Positions 8,126-17,707 of a stretch of DNA of 64,000 nt are shown one piece after another. Positions within the stretch are counted from its first letter, which is position 1, and the number at the start of each line of letters is the position of its first letter. The stretch spans positions 1,426,001-1,490,000 of the forward strand of contig NZ_JAKRKC020000001.1 in the NCBI RefSeq assembly GCF_022664455.2. Direction: 5' to 3'. Made by a program: the position numbers and the translations under genes. This DNA comes from Actinomadura luzonensis (GTDB taxonomy: Bacteria; Actinomycetota; Actinomycetes; Streptosporangiales; Streptosporangiaceae). The notes under the pieces were generated by a model that saw only the letters and a list, made by a program, of their open reading frames with translations, was not told the origin of the DNA and did no database searches.

Positions 8126-8411
8126 GGGACTTCCTCTACTTAGCGACGTTGACTACTGGTACATAGTAACACTGATTAGCGGACCCGCAAGAGCATCCCG
8201 CCGCCGTTCCGGTGGCCTCATGCGCCAACCTTCGCCGACCCCCCTGACACGGGACCGTCCCCGCGCTGACACCGCCGCTGACGCCGCCGCTGACGCCGGG
8301 CCGGTTACGGGGCCGCGTTCCAGGGAACTGACGCCATCCGCGGCATTGCCGCCGCTAAGGTCTGAACGCGAGCATCCGTACCGGATCGGCACCGGAAGAA
8401 AGGCCCCACAC
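8126..8411. promoter_or_regulatory. Intergenic region: PadR operon promoter and EF-hand leader
   Basis: No gene is supported in these 286 bp. Next to the PadR start, an AT-rich stretch holds an imperfect dyad from ACTA (8152-8155) to TAGT (8164-8167) with ACAT at 8161-8164, a plausible but weak PadR operator. Further on, three 12-bp GCTGAC-type direct repeats lie at 8265-8300. The right part is the leader of the EF-hand gene. Confidence 0.35.
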
Positions 8412-8612
8412 ATGAGCGACTACGCGATCACCTTCGACCTCATCGACGTCGACAAGGACGGCCGGATCTCGGCCGAGGAGCTCGTCCGGCTCATGGAGAT
8501 CCTGGGTCAGCCGGTGACGCTCGAGGTGGCACAGGAGGGCGTACGCAAGCTGGACAAGGACGGCGACGGGCTCATCGACGTGGAGGAGTTCGGCGCTTTC
8601 GTCGACCGGTGA
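8412..8612 (+). CDS. Small EF-hand calcium-binding protein, 66 aa
   Basis: A 66-residue protein made almost entirely of two EF-hands. Loop 1 spans residues 12-23 (D12, D14, D16, R18, S20, E23) and loop 2 spans 48-59 (D48, D50, D52, L54, D56, E59); both have complete ligand sets ending in Glu at position 12. The ATG at 8412 is chosen because the first residues, MSDYAITFDLIDVD, match the compact single-pair calmodulin-like proteins of actinomycetes. It lacks a signal peptide, so it would bind calcium in the cytoplasm. Partner proteins are not evident nearby. Confidence 0.88.
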   Translation: MSDYAITFDLIDVDKDGRISAEELVRLMEILGQPVTLEVAQEGVRKLDKDGDGLIDVEEFGAFVDR

Positions 8613-8692
8613 CATCATCGCCGGATGTGATAAAAACAAGCATTTGCTACAAAACTCCTGTCGCCTAGGTCACAATGGCGACAGGAGGGACG

Positions 8693-9955
8693 ATGGCCAA
8701 CAAGAGTGACGTACGCGAAAGCCGGACGCCCCCGGGCCTCGTGCAGACGCTCAGAGCGGGCATCGGCCGGGTCTCCGCCGAGGTGATCGAGGAGATCCAG
8801 AACCGCATCCCCGAGTACGCCCGGCCGGAGGACGAGCTCTACATCAAGGTCGTCAGGACCGCGGTCGAGCAGGCCGTCGAGGGCTTCCTCGACCGCGTCG
8901 AGAACCCGGACGCCGCCTGGGACCCCGAGCCGTTCCGCATGATCGGCAAGGGCGAGGCCGCCGAGGGCCGCAACCTGGAGCCGCTGCAGACCGCGCTCCG
9001 GCTCGGCGCGCGCGTGGGGTGGCGGCGGCTCACCGAGATCGCCGACCCGCTCGGGCTCACCCCCCAATGCCTGTACGACCTGGGCGAGACCATCTTCGTC
9101 TACCTGGACCAGCTCGCCGACGCGGCGGCCGAGGGCTTCGAGGAGGCCAGGGCGCGGGCGGCCGGCGAGATCGAGCGGCGCCGCGGGCGGCTGCTGGACC
9201 TGCTGCTCAGCCAGCCGGCCGCGAGCCCCGAGGCGATCGCCGACCTCGCCAAGGCCGCCGGGTGGCGGCTGCCGCGCAAGGTCGCCTGCGTCGCGCTCGA
9301 CGACCTGCCGGGCGGCCCCCGGGCCGCCGCCGTGCCCACGCAGGCCCGCCGCGAGCCGGCGGCGGCCGCCGCGTACCGGATGCCCGCGCTGCCGCCCGAG
9401 GTGCTGGCCGGGCTGGAGCGGACCGTGCCCTGCCTGCTGGTGCCCGACCCCAGCGGGCCGGGGCAGGCGCAGGTGCTGGAGCACGGGCTGCGCGGCTACT
9501 GGGGCGCGATCGGGCCGGCCGTGCCGCTGGCGGCGGCCGCGACGTCCCTGCGCTGGGCGCGCGAGGCGCTGGAGCTGTCGCGGCGCGGGGTGCTGCCGCG
9601 CGGGCTCGTCCGGTGCGAGGACCACATGGCGACGCTGGTGGTGTTCAAGGACGAGGAGCTGGTCAGCGCGCTGGCCGAGGCACGCCTCGCGCCCCTCGCC
9701 CACCTCCGCCCCACCCAGCAGGACCGGCTGGCCGAGACGCTGCTGGCCTGGCTGCGCCACGGGCGCGGCGCGGGCGAGGTCGCCGCCCGCCTGCACGTGC
9801 ACCCGCAGACCGTGCGCTACCGGCTGCGCCAGCTCGAAGAGCTGTACGGCGACCAGCTCGCCGACCCGGACGTGCGCTTCGAGCTGGAGATCGCGCTCCG
9901 CGCCCGCCAGGCCACCAGCGGCGGCCCGCGCGGAGGGGCCGCCGGACGGGCCTGA
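8693..9955 (+). CDS. PucR/CdaR-type transcriptional regulator
   Basis: A 420-residue regulator. The C-terminal 50 residues form the PucR-type helix-turn-helix (VAARLHVHPQTVRYRLRQLE), the central part is the GGDEF-like CdaR module, and the N-terminal 170 residues are a helical sensor-like domain. The ATG at 8693 is preferred to the one at 8675 because AGGAGG (8683-8688) lies just ahead of it. It converges on the crotonyl-CoA reductase gene with a 5-bp gap, so it is a candidate regulator of the neighbouring polyketide/lipid genes, although orientation alone does not show this. Confidence 0.88.
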   Translation: MANKSDVRESRTPPGLVQTLRAGIGRVSAEVIEEIQNRIPEYARPEDELYIKVVRTAVEQAVEGFLDRVENPDAAWDPEPFRMIGKGEAAEGRNLEPLQTALRLGARVGWRRLTEIADPLGLTPQCLYDLGETIFVYLDQLADAAAEGFEEARARAAGEIERRRGRLLDLLLSQPAASPEAIADLAKAAGWRLPRKVACVALDDLPGGPRAAAVPTQARREPAAAAAYRMPALPPEVLAGLERTVPCLLVPDPSGPGQAQVLEHGLRGYWGAIGPAVPLAAAATSLRWAREALELSRRGVLPRGLVRCEDHMATLVVFKDEELVSALAEARLAPLAHLRPTQQDRLAETLLAWLRHGRGAGEVAARLHVHPQTVRYRLRQLEELYGDQLADPDVRFELEIALRARQATSGGPRGGAAGRA

Positions 9956-9960
9956 GCCGG

Positions 9961-11274
9961 TCAGAGGGGCTGCCGGAAGAGCCTGAGCCGGTCCTCGCCG
10001 ACGCGCTCGCGCAGGGCGTGGTCCTCGACGCCCAGGTCCCCCGCCGGCGCGAGGGCGAGCACGCCGACCTTGCCGACGTGCTGGTTGAGCTGGACGGCGC
10101 GGGCCGCCTCGGCCGCCTCCTCCAGCGGGTACACGGCCGAGAGCGTGGGGTGGACCATGCCGAGCGAGATGAGCCGGTTCACCTCGTGGCACTCCTGGTA
10201 GTTCGCGCCGTGCGAGCCGATGATGCGCTTCAGCTTCATCCACAGGTGCCGGTTGTCGTACTCGTGGGCGTACCCGCTGGAGGAGCCGCAGGTCACGACC
10301 GTGCCGCCGCGCCGCGCCACGTACACGGACGCGCCGAACGTCTCGCGTCCGGTGTGCTCGAAGACGATGGCCGGGTCCTCCCCCACCTGCCGCCTGATCT
10401 CGGCGCCGAGCCGCCGCCAGCCCTTCTCGTCGCCGAGCCCGCCGTCGAACTGCGAGCGGTCCACCACGTACGGGCAGCCCATGCGGCGCAGCAGCTCGGC
10501 CTTCTCGGGGGTGCCGACGACGCCGACCGGGATGCCGCCGCCGTTCCTGACGAGCTGCACGCCGTACCCGCCGAGGCCGCCCGTCGCGCCCCACAGCAGC
10601 ACCACGTCGCCCTGCTTCATGCGCGCGCCGCGCTCCCCCACCAGCATCCGGTACGCCGTCGAGGCGCACAACATGTTGCAGGCGGCCTCCTCCCAGCTCA
10701 GGTGCCGGGGCTTGGCGAGGAGCTGGGTGGCCTTGACGACGGCGAAGTCGGCCAGGCCGCCGAAGTTCGTCTCGAAGCCCCAGGCGCGCAGGTCGCCGGC
10801 GAGCATCCCGTCGTGCTGGACGACCGGGTCCTCGCCGTCCACGTACGCCGGGCTCGTCACCACCCGGTCGCCGACCCGCCAGCGGCGCACCGCGCGCCCG
10901 GTCCGCACCACCACCCCGGCCGCGTCCGAGCCGAGGACGTGCACCGGCAGGTCGTGCCGCGCGTCGCTGCGCCCGAACCGCTCCAGGAACGCGAACGTCG
11001 GCACCGGCTCGAACATCGCCGACCACACCGTGTTGTAGTTGATCGCGCTGGCCATGACCGCGATCAGCACCTCGTCCTCGGCGAGCTCCGGCATCGGCGC
11101 CTCGCCGACGTGCAGCGTCCGGCGGACGTCCTTGTCGTGCTCGTCCTGGTCGAAGAGGCCCACCTCGTCCTTGCGGAGGTGGGCGGCGCGGTAGGTGGAC
11201 GGCACGTCCAGGCGCTCCAGCTCGGCGGCCTCCGCGCCGGCCACCACCGCCTCGGCGAGTGCGCTCGTGTTCAC
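9961..11274 (-). CDS. ccr: Crotonyl-CoA carboxylase/reductase
   Basis: A 437-residue medium-chain dehydrogenase of the crotonyl-CoA carboxylase/reductase family, which reductively carboxylates 2-enoyl-CoA with NADPH and CO2 to give ethylmalonyl-CoA or longer alkylmalonyl-CoA. Typical features are SAINYNTVWSAMFEPVP, HVLGSDAAGVV, the NADPH site LLWGATGGLGGYGVQL and GSHGANYQECHEVNRL. The GTG start at 11274 overlaps the PKS stop by 4 bp, so the two are probably co-translated, and the enzyme most likely supplies a branched extender unit to that PKS. A role in the ethylmalonyl-CoA pathway is less likely, as no mutase or dehydrogenase gene is adjacent. The exact chain length accepted cannot be read from the sequence. 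Confidence 0.93.
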   Translation of the reverse strand: MNTSALAEAVVAGAEAAELERLDVPSTYRAAHLRKDEVGLFDQDEHDKDVRRTLHVGEAPMPELAEDEVLIAVMASAINYNTVWSAMFEPVPTFAFLERFGRSDARHDLPVHVLGSDAAGVVVRTGRAVRRWRVGDRVVTSPAYVDGEDPVVQHDGMLAGDLRAWGFETNFGGLADFAVVKATQLLAKPRHLSWEEAACNMLCASTAYRMLVGERGARMKQGDVVLLWGATGGLGGYGVQLVRNGGGIPVGVVGTPEKAELLRRMGCPYVVDRSQFDGGLGDEKGWRRLGAEIRRQVGEDPAIVFEHTGRETFGASVYVARRGGTVVTCGSSSGYAHEYDNRHLWMKLKRIIGSHGANYQECHEVNRLISLGMVHPTLSAVYPLEEAAEAARAVQLNQHVGKVGVLALAPAGDLGVEDHALRERVGEDRLRLFRQPL

Positions 11275-14200
11275 AGGAGTAGTCCCTTCAGGTGCTCGGC
11301 GATGACCTCGACGTGTGGGGGGTCGAGCAGGTTGAGGTGGTGCGAGCCGGGGATCTCGACGATCTCCAGGCGGGGGACGTACGGGGCGAAACCCCTCGCG
11401 GGGTCGGCGGCGTGAGCGTACCGGGGGTCCTCGACCGCCCAGGGGGCCGGGTCGGTCGAGCGGTAGAGGACGGCGCGGCCCTCGTACGGGCGGTCCGGAC
11501 GGTAGCGCTCGATGGCCTGGGTGTCGTCGTGGGAGGTGAGCTGGTGGCGCAGGATCGCGGGCGGCAGCGTGGCCAGCACGCCGGAGCCGGCGATCCTGGC
11601 CTCGGTGAGCGCGAGCTGGGCCGGCTCGTCGAGCGGTTCGAGCTCAGCCTGGTCGAGGGCGATCGGGACGCCGTACGTCCTGGTCAGGTAGGCGGCGAAG
11701 GCGGCGTAGCGGCGGGCCTGGAGACGCCGGCGGCGCGGCTCGGGCACCTCGTCGGGAAGGCCGGCGTCGATCATCGCCAGCAGCTCGACGGCGTCCTCGC
11801 CGAGCAGGCGGGCCGTCTCGAAGGCCAGGATGCCGCCGAACGACCACCCGCCGAGCCGGTACGGAGGGTCGGCGGCCTGCCTGATCGCCTCGGCGTACCG
11901 GGCGGCGCGGTGCGGGATGTCCGGGTGGTCGGGAAGGTCCAGACGTTCGAGGCCGAAGACCGGGGCGGGGAGGCGGGCGGCGAGGAGGGTGTAGACGCCG
12001 GTGGTGCCGCCCGCGGGGTGCGCGAGGAACAGCGGGGCGCCGGGGATGCCAGGGGTCAGCGGGCGGATCGTGCCGCGGCCCGCCTCCGCCTCGTCGGCCC
12101 GCCGCAGCGCCGCCGCCAGGTCGGCGGGGGTCACGCCGGGGACGGGAGCCGCGCCGGGGACGGAAGCCGCGCCAGGGACGGGAGCCGCGCCGTTCCCCGC
12201 GGGCTGCCCGCCGAGCAGGGCGGTGGCCGCGGACAGGACGTCCGGGGTGAGGGGCTCGGTGACCGAGGGCTCGCGGCCCAGCAGGTCCGCCAGGACGCGG
12301 GTGACCTGGCGTTCGGCCGCGTCCCTCGGCTCCACGACGACGGGGCCGGGCGCGACGGGAGCGGGGGCGGGGGCGGGGGCGGGGGCGAGGCCCAGGCGGC
12401 CGGCGACCGTCCTCGACAGCGCGCCCAGAGTGCCGCCCTTGAGCAGCGGGGCCGTCGGCACCTGGACGCCGAAGTCGTGCTCGATCGTGCCGCGCAGCCG
12501 GGTCGCGGCCAGCGAGTCGAGCCCGAGGCCGGTCAGGACGGTCCCGTCCGCCAGCCGCGACGGGTCCACGCCGAGCACGGCCGCGGCCCGCTCCCGCACC
12601 TTGCGCGCGACGGCGGCCAGGGCCTCCTCGGGCGGGAGGTCGGCGAGGTCCTGCGGAGCCGGGGCCGGGACGTCGGCCAGGTCGGAGAAGTACGGGACGC
12701 GGGCCAGGGCGGGGAAGAGCGTGACCGCCCTGGCGGCGTCCAGCTTGACGACCCCGGCCGGAAGGTCGCGCTGGAGCAGGGCCTCCAGTGCCTCCAGCCC
12801 CTCGGCGGCCGTCAGGGGCTCGACGGCGGGGGTGGCGGGGGCGGCGGTCCCGGCCCAGGGGCCCCAGTTGACGGCGAGACCGGGCAGTCCCTCGGCGCGG
12901 CGACGCTCGCACAGGGCGTCCAGCCAGGCGTTCGCGGCGGCGTAGGCCGCCTGGCCGGGGGAGCCGAGCAGGGACGCCGCCGAGGAGAACGCCACCCACC
13001 AGTCGAGGTCCAGGTCCTTGGTGGCGTCGTGCAGCCGCTGCGCGCCGGCGACCTTGGCGGACCAGACCCGGGCCAGGGCGTCCGGGTCGAGGTCGGCGAT
13101 CAGGCGGTCGTCCAGGACGCCGGCGGCGTGGATCACGCCGCGCAGCCGCAGCCCGCCCTCGGTGGCGGCGGCCACCAGCCGCTCGGCCGTGCCGGGCGCG
13201 GCGAGATCACCGGTGACGGTCGTGACGCCGCCGGCGATGGTCGGGGTGCCGCGTCGGCCGGTCGCGGCGGGGTGCGCGGCGCCATCGGGGGTGGTCGGGG
13301 TGGGGGCTTGGGGGTCTGCCGGCGCGGTCGTGGCGGGGGCTTGGGAGCCGGCCGGGGCGGTCGTGCCGGGGCGTGGGGTGCGGCCGTTCAGGACGACGCG
13401 GGTGGCGCCGCGGTCGAGCAGCCAGCGGCGGCCAGGCGGCCGAGGTGCCCGTGGCCGCCGGTGATGACGTACGCGCCGGGGCCCACCACGGGGGCGGGGC
13501 GGCGCATGGGCGGGAGGGCGGTGCGGCGGAGGCGGGCGGCATAGCGGACGCCGGCCCGCCAGGCCACCTCGTCCTCCCGGCCGGCGCCGGACCCGCCGGG
13601 GTCGCCTGCGCCGCTTGCGCCGGCCGGGTCGCTTGGGTCGCGTGGGTCGCGTGGGTCGCCTGGGTCGCCGGACAGCTCGCGGGCCAGCGACGTGAGGTCG
13701 TCGTAGTCGACGAGCGCCGCCCGGGCCTCCGGGTGCTCCAGGGCGAGGACCCGGACCAGGGCGCGCAGGGCGGCGGGGCCGGGGTCGGCGGGCTCGCCGT
13801 CGCGTACGGGCTGGGCGCGCTCGGTCGCGATCGTGACCCGCGCGCCGCACCGGACCAGGCCGGCCACCTGGAGCAGCACCCGCTGGACGCCCACCGGGTC
13901 GAGCCCGCGCGGCACCAGGACGACGACGTCCCCACCGGCCGCCTCCCCACCGGCCGCCTCCGCAGCGGCGGAGGCGGGGAGGAGGGCGGAGGCGGGGAGG
14001 AGGGGGTGGAGGCGGGCGGCCCGCGCATCCCCCTCATCGGCCAGGATGAGCCATGCGCGGGGCGAGCCCGCCTCCGGCGGTGGCACGCTCACCCAGGTGC
14101 GGGCGACAAGCTTGGCGTCCAGCCTGGTCGGCACGGGCCCGGGCGGCAAGCCGGCGGTCTCGGTGCGTGAGACGACGCTCACGGCGCTCGCCGGGACAGA

Positions 14201-17200
14201 GCCCGGCGGGACGGCGCCCGGCGGGACGGCGGCGGACGGGACGGCGGCGGACGGGACGGCGGCGGACGGGACGGCGGCGGACGGGACGGCGGCGGACGGG
14301 ACGGGCGAGACGGTGGCGGTGCCGTGGGTGGTCCAGACGCCCGCCGCGTTCTTGGCCGACACCTCGACGCGCTCCCCCTCCAGCGTCACCGTCACCTCGG
14401 CGGGCAGCGGCAGGTGGGAGTGCAGCGCCACGTGCCGGACCGCCGCCTCGCCGTGCACCTCGCCGGCCGCCGCGGCCGCGAGCCGGGCGAGGACGGCGGG
14501 CGGCAGCACCGGGTGGCCGTCGCGGTGCCAGTCCTCCGGCGGCAGCCGCCAGGGCGCGTCGGCGAGGTCGTCGAGCGTGGTGGTCCAGGCGTGTCCCGAC
14601 GGGGTCTCGACGTGCACGCCGAGCAGCGGGTGCCCGGCCGGCGGGCGTCTCGGCTCGGCCCAGTGCCGTACGTGCTGCCAGGGCGGGTGCGGCACGTCGG
14701 CCGGCCGCCCCGTGGTGCGCGGCACCACGGACCCGGCCGCCGCGGCGACCTGGTCGTGGAAGGGGCCCTCGGTGATCCGGGCATCGGCCGGGAGGGTGTC
14801 GCGGAGCGCCCCGGACAGCAGCGGCCGGGGCCCCAGCTCGGTGAAGAGCGTGTACCCGTCCTCGGCCGCCGCCCGCACGGCCTGCATGAGCCGCACCGGA
14901 CGCCGCATGGCGGCCGCCCAGTACGCCCCCTCGAATGTCGGCGCCTCACGCGGGTCGTCGAAGACCGGCGAGTAGTACGGGATGCCGGGTTTGCCGCCCG
15001 CGATGCCGCTCAGCTCCTCCCGCAGCACCGGCACCAGCGGCCGGACCTGCGGCGAGTGCCCCGCCCCTTCGGCGGTCAGCGTCCGCGCGAACAGCCCCCT
15101 GGCCGCCACCGAGGCGGCGAACTCCGCCACCCGCTCCGGCTCCCCCGTCACCACGGTCTGCGCGGGCGCGCTGTACACGGCCACGTGCAGGTCCTCCGGC
15201 ACCTCCTCGGCGCCCACCTCGACGACGGCCATGGCCCCGCCGCCGCCCAGCCCGCCGAGCAGCCGGGCGCGCGCGCAGACGACCCGCACGCCGTCCTCCA
15301 CGTCGAGGCCGCCCGCGACGACGGCGGCGGCGACCTCGCCCATGGAGTGCCCGATCACGGCGGCGGGCGCGAACCCGTAGGCCCGCCAGGTCTCGGCCAG
15401 CGCGAGCTGCGCGGCGAAGATGATCGGCTGGAGCGTCGCCACGCCGGACGCGGCCGGGTCGTGGAGGTCGATGCCCGCCTCCTCGCGCAGCAGGGGGGCC
15501 AGCCGGTCGAGGGTGCGGCGGTAGGCGGGCTCGGCGGCGTAGAGATCCAGGGCGGGCCGGTGCGGGCTGTAGCCGCTGAAGACCCAGACGGGGCCCTTCG
15601 CGTCGGCGGTCCCGGTCGTGACTGGGCGGAGGTCGCGCAGTCCGTCGGCCAGTTCGGCGGCGTCCCCGGCCACGACGGCCGCCGCCGCCCGCCCGCGTCG
15701 CGCCCGCCTGGCCAGGGTGTGGGCCACGTCCCTCAGGTCGGCGCTCCGGCCCGGGCCGGAGGACCAGGAGGCGAGGGCGCGGGCGTACCGCTCGACCCGC
15801 TCGGGGGTCGCGTCGGTGAGCAGGAAGACGTGCTTGGCGCGGTCGGCGGCCGGCGTCCCGGCCACGACGGGAGCGGGGGCGGGGGCGGGGGCGGCGTCGA
15901 GGACGAGGTGGGCGTTCGTCCCGCCGAACCCGAACGCCGACACCCCCGCCCGCGCCCGCTCGCGCCCCCGCGGCCAGGGCGTCGGCGCGGTGACCACGCG
16001 CAGCCGCCCCCAGGGGATGTGCGGGTTGGGCTCGCGGAAGTGCAGGCTGGGCGGGATGACGCCGTGGTGCAGGGCGAGCACGGTCTTGATGAGGCCGGCG
16101 ACGCCCGCCGCGGCCTCCAGGTGCCCGAGGTTGGTCTTGACCGAGCCCAGCAGGACCGACGCGGGGATGGCGGCGGCGATCGCGCGGGCCTCGATCGGGT
16201 CGCCGAGGAACGTGCCCGTCCCGTGCGCCTCGATGTAGTCGGGCCACGGATCAGCCTGCGCCCGCGCCTCGGCGTCGTCCGGGCGCGGAGGAGTCCGCGC
16301 CTCGGCGTCGTCCGGGCGCGGAGGAGCGTCCGGGTGGCCGGCCCGGGCGTAGACCCGGCGCAGCAGGGACTCCTGCGCCTCCGGGTTGGGAGCGACCAGG
16401 CCGTTGGAGCGGCCGTCCTGGTTGACGGCGCTCTCCCGGATGACCGCGAGCACCCGGTCGCCGTCCCGCACGGCGTCGGCGAGCCGTTTGAGCACCACGA
16501 CGCCGCAGCCCTCGGCCCGCACCATGCCGTCGGCGGCCGCGTCGAACGCCTTGCAGCGGCCGTCGGCGGCGGTGCCGCCGCCCCGGTCGAAGGCGACGGT
16601 GACGAGGGGCGACAGCAGGAGGTTCACGCCGGCGGCGAGCGCCAGGTCGCACTCCCCGGCGCGCAGGCCGGTGACCGCCAGGTGGGCGGCGACGAGGGAG
16701 GAGGAGCAGGCGGTGTCCACGGCGAGGGAGGGGCCGCGCAGGTCCAGCAGGTACGACAGCCGGTTGGCGGCGATGCTGAGCGCGGCCCCGGTGGCCGTCC
16801 AGGCGTCCACGGCGGCGAGGTCCGCGCCGGTCAGGTAGGCGTACTCGGCGGCGGACAGGCCCGCGTACACGCCGGTGCGGGTGCCGGCCAGCGAGCGCGG
16901 CGCGTGGCCCGCGTGCTCCAGCGCCTCCCAGGCGGTCTCCAGGAGCAGCCGCTGCTGCGGGTCCATCGCGGCCGCCTCGCCGGGCGCGATGCCGAAGAAC
17001 TCCGCGTCGAACCCGGCCACGTCCGCCAGGAAACCGCCGTGCCTGGTGGTGCCGGCCAGCACCTCGCGAGTGCGCGCCGACCCGTCGTCGAACGCCTCCC
17101 ACCGCCCCTCCGGCACCTGGCCGACGGCGTCCCGGCCGTCCATGAGCAGCTTCCAATACGCGTCGGGGCCGTGCGCGCCGGGCAGCCGGCAGCCGAGACC

Positions 17201-17482
17201 GATCACCGCCACCGGCTCCCCCGCCGGTCCGCCCGCCTCGGCCGGCTCGCGGGGCGCGGCCAGGGCGCGGGCGAGCCGGTTGATCGTCGGATGCTCCCAC
17301 ACGAGCGTCGGGCTCAGCTCGCGGCCCAGCAGCTCGCCCAGCTCACCCGCCACCGCCACGGCCTCCCGCGACGACAGCCCGTGCTCCTCCAGCGGCCGGT
17401 CGGGGTCCACGTGCCCGCCGAACCGCTCGATGAGGAAGCGCCGGATCTCGCCTTCACCTGGTACGTCCACGAAACACTCCAC
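11271..17482 (-). CDS. Type I polyketide synthase, ACP-KS-AT-(half DH)-KR-ACP-TE, frameshifted
   Basis: One gene in two frames (17482-13388, then from about 13430 to 11271); one added base gives about 2070 residues. N-terminal carrier with GLSSREAV (about 36-43). KS has DTACSSS near 255, HGTGT near 419 and [10 protein letters not shown] near 450; a duplicated [10 protein letters not shown] stretch precedes HGTGT. AT has GHSMGE near 711 and GAGH near 807, neither HAFH (malonyl) nor YASH (methylmalonyl). A DH-like first half starts at HPLLG near 951, but the second half is replaced by VPSAA repeats. KR has [11 protein letters not shown] (B-type) and the K, S, Y and N catalytic residues. Then follow an ACP (GLDSL), a degenerate carrier-like linker and a thioesterase ([13 protein letters not shown]). 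Predicted product: an alpha-branched beta-hydroxy acid made in one extension. GTG 17482 is the longest start; GTG 17470 has a better GGAG upstream. Frameshift: sequencing error or a real lesion. Confidence 0.9.
13388..13460 (-). other. Frameshift junction inside the PKS ketoreductase
   Basis: The upstream frame reads [14 protein letters not shown] and then leaves the family and stops at 13388. The downstream frame supplies the expected continuation [18 protein letters not shown]. The frames join best within 13424-13434, where the coding strand reads GCCGCCGCTGG and one extra C (GCCGCCCGCTGG) would restore ARWLLD. The break falls immediately after the NADPH-binding motif, so without correction KR, ACP and TE would be lost. 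Confidence 0.85.
14208..14297. repeat. 15-bp tandem repeat coding for VPSAA in the PKS
   Basis: Five identical 15-bp units run from 14223 to 14297, each coding for the pentapeptide VPSAA on the minus strand; a diverged unit lies at 14208-14222. The repeat occupies the place where the second half of a dehydratase domain would be expected. Confidence 0.9.
16264..16329. repeat. 33-bp duplication in the PKS ketosynthase
   Basis: Two nearly identical 33-bp units (16264-16296 and 16297-16329) encode [10 protein letters not shown] twice. They insert roughly 25 residues into the loop just before the catalytic HGTGT histidine of the KS, so the duplication is in frame and outside the core fold. Confidence 0.85.
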
Positions 17483-17707
17483 GTGCGCCGGGGGCCGAGG
17501 TGATCGGCCACCCTACTCAGGTGCGGGGGGCGGGCGGCACGACCGCACGGAACATTCCTCGGTCGGGTTTTGTCACCCGGATGACAAGTGCGGCGGGATT
17601 TGTCCGGCAGGCCACAACGGGCGGCCCGATTTCGTTGCGCCGCGTCATAGCCGCCCGCACCGGACCGCCCCTACCCTCGCTGCACCCCGAGCGAAGGAGG
17701 GCTCCCC
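17483..17707. promoter_or_regulatory. Divergent promoter region between PKS and esterase
   Basis: No gene is supported. The 225 bp hold a perfect inverted repeat TTGTCA-CCCGGA-TGACAA at 17570-17587, followed by another TTTGTC. The dyad lies about 90 bp from the PKS start and 120 bp from the esterase start and is a good candidate for an operator shared by both transcripts. The esterase ribosome-binding site GAAGGAGG lies at its right end. Confidence 0.5.

Noticed and set aside
8615..11026. An 803-codon minus-strand frame over the PucR and ccr genes
   Set aside because: Only its far part overlaps ccr in a wrong frame; the product is low-complexity and the PucR gene is clearly on the plus strand.
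13388..13460. Programmed ribosomal frameshifting in the PKS
   Set aside because: No slippery heptamer or downstream pseudoknot-like structure was recognised, and the position after the KR motif has no precedent known to me; an indel error or mutation is simpler.
14324..17503. A 1059-codon plus-strand frame antisense to the PKS
   Set aside because: In high-GC coding DNA the antisense frames often stay open. It has no ribosome-binding site, no recognisable domain and an Arg/Gly/Pro-rich composition, while the opposite strand encodes a full PKS.
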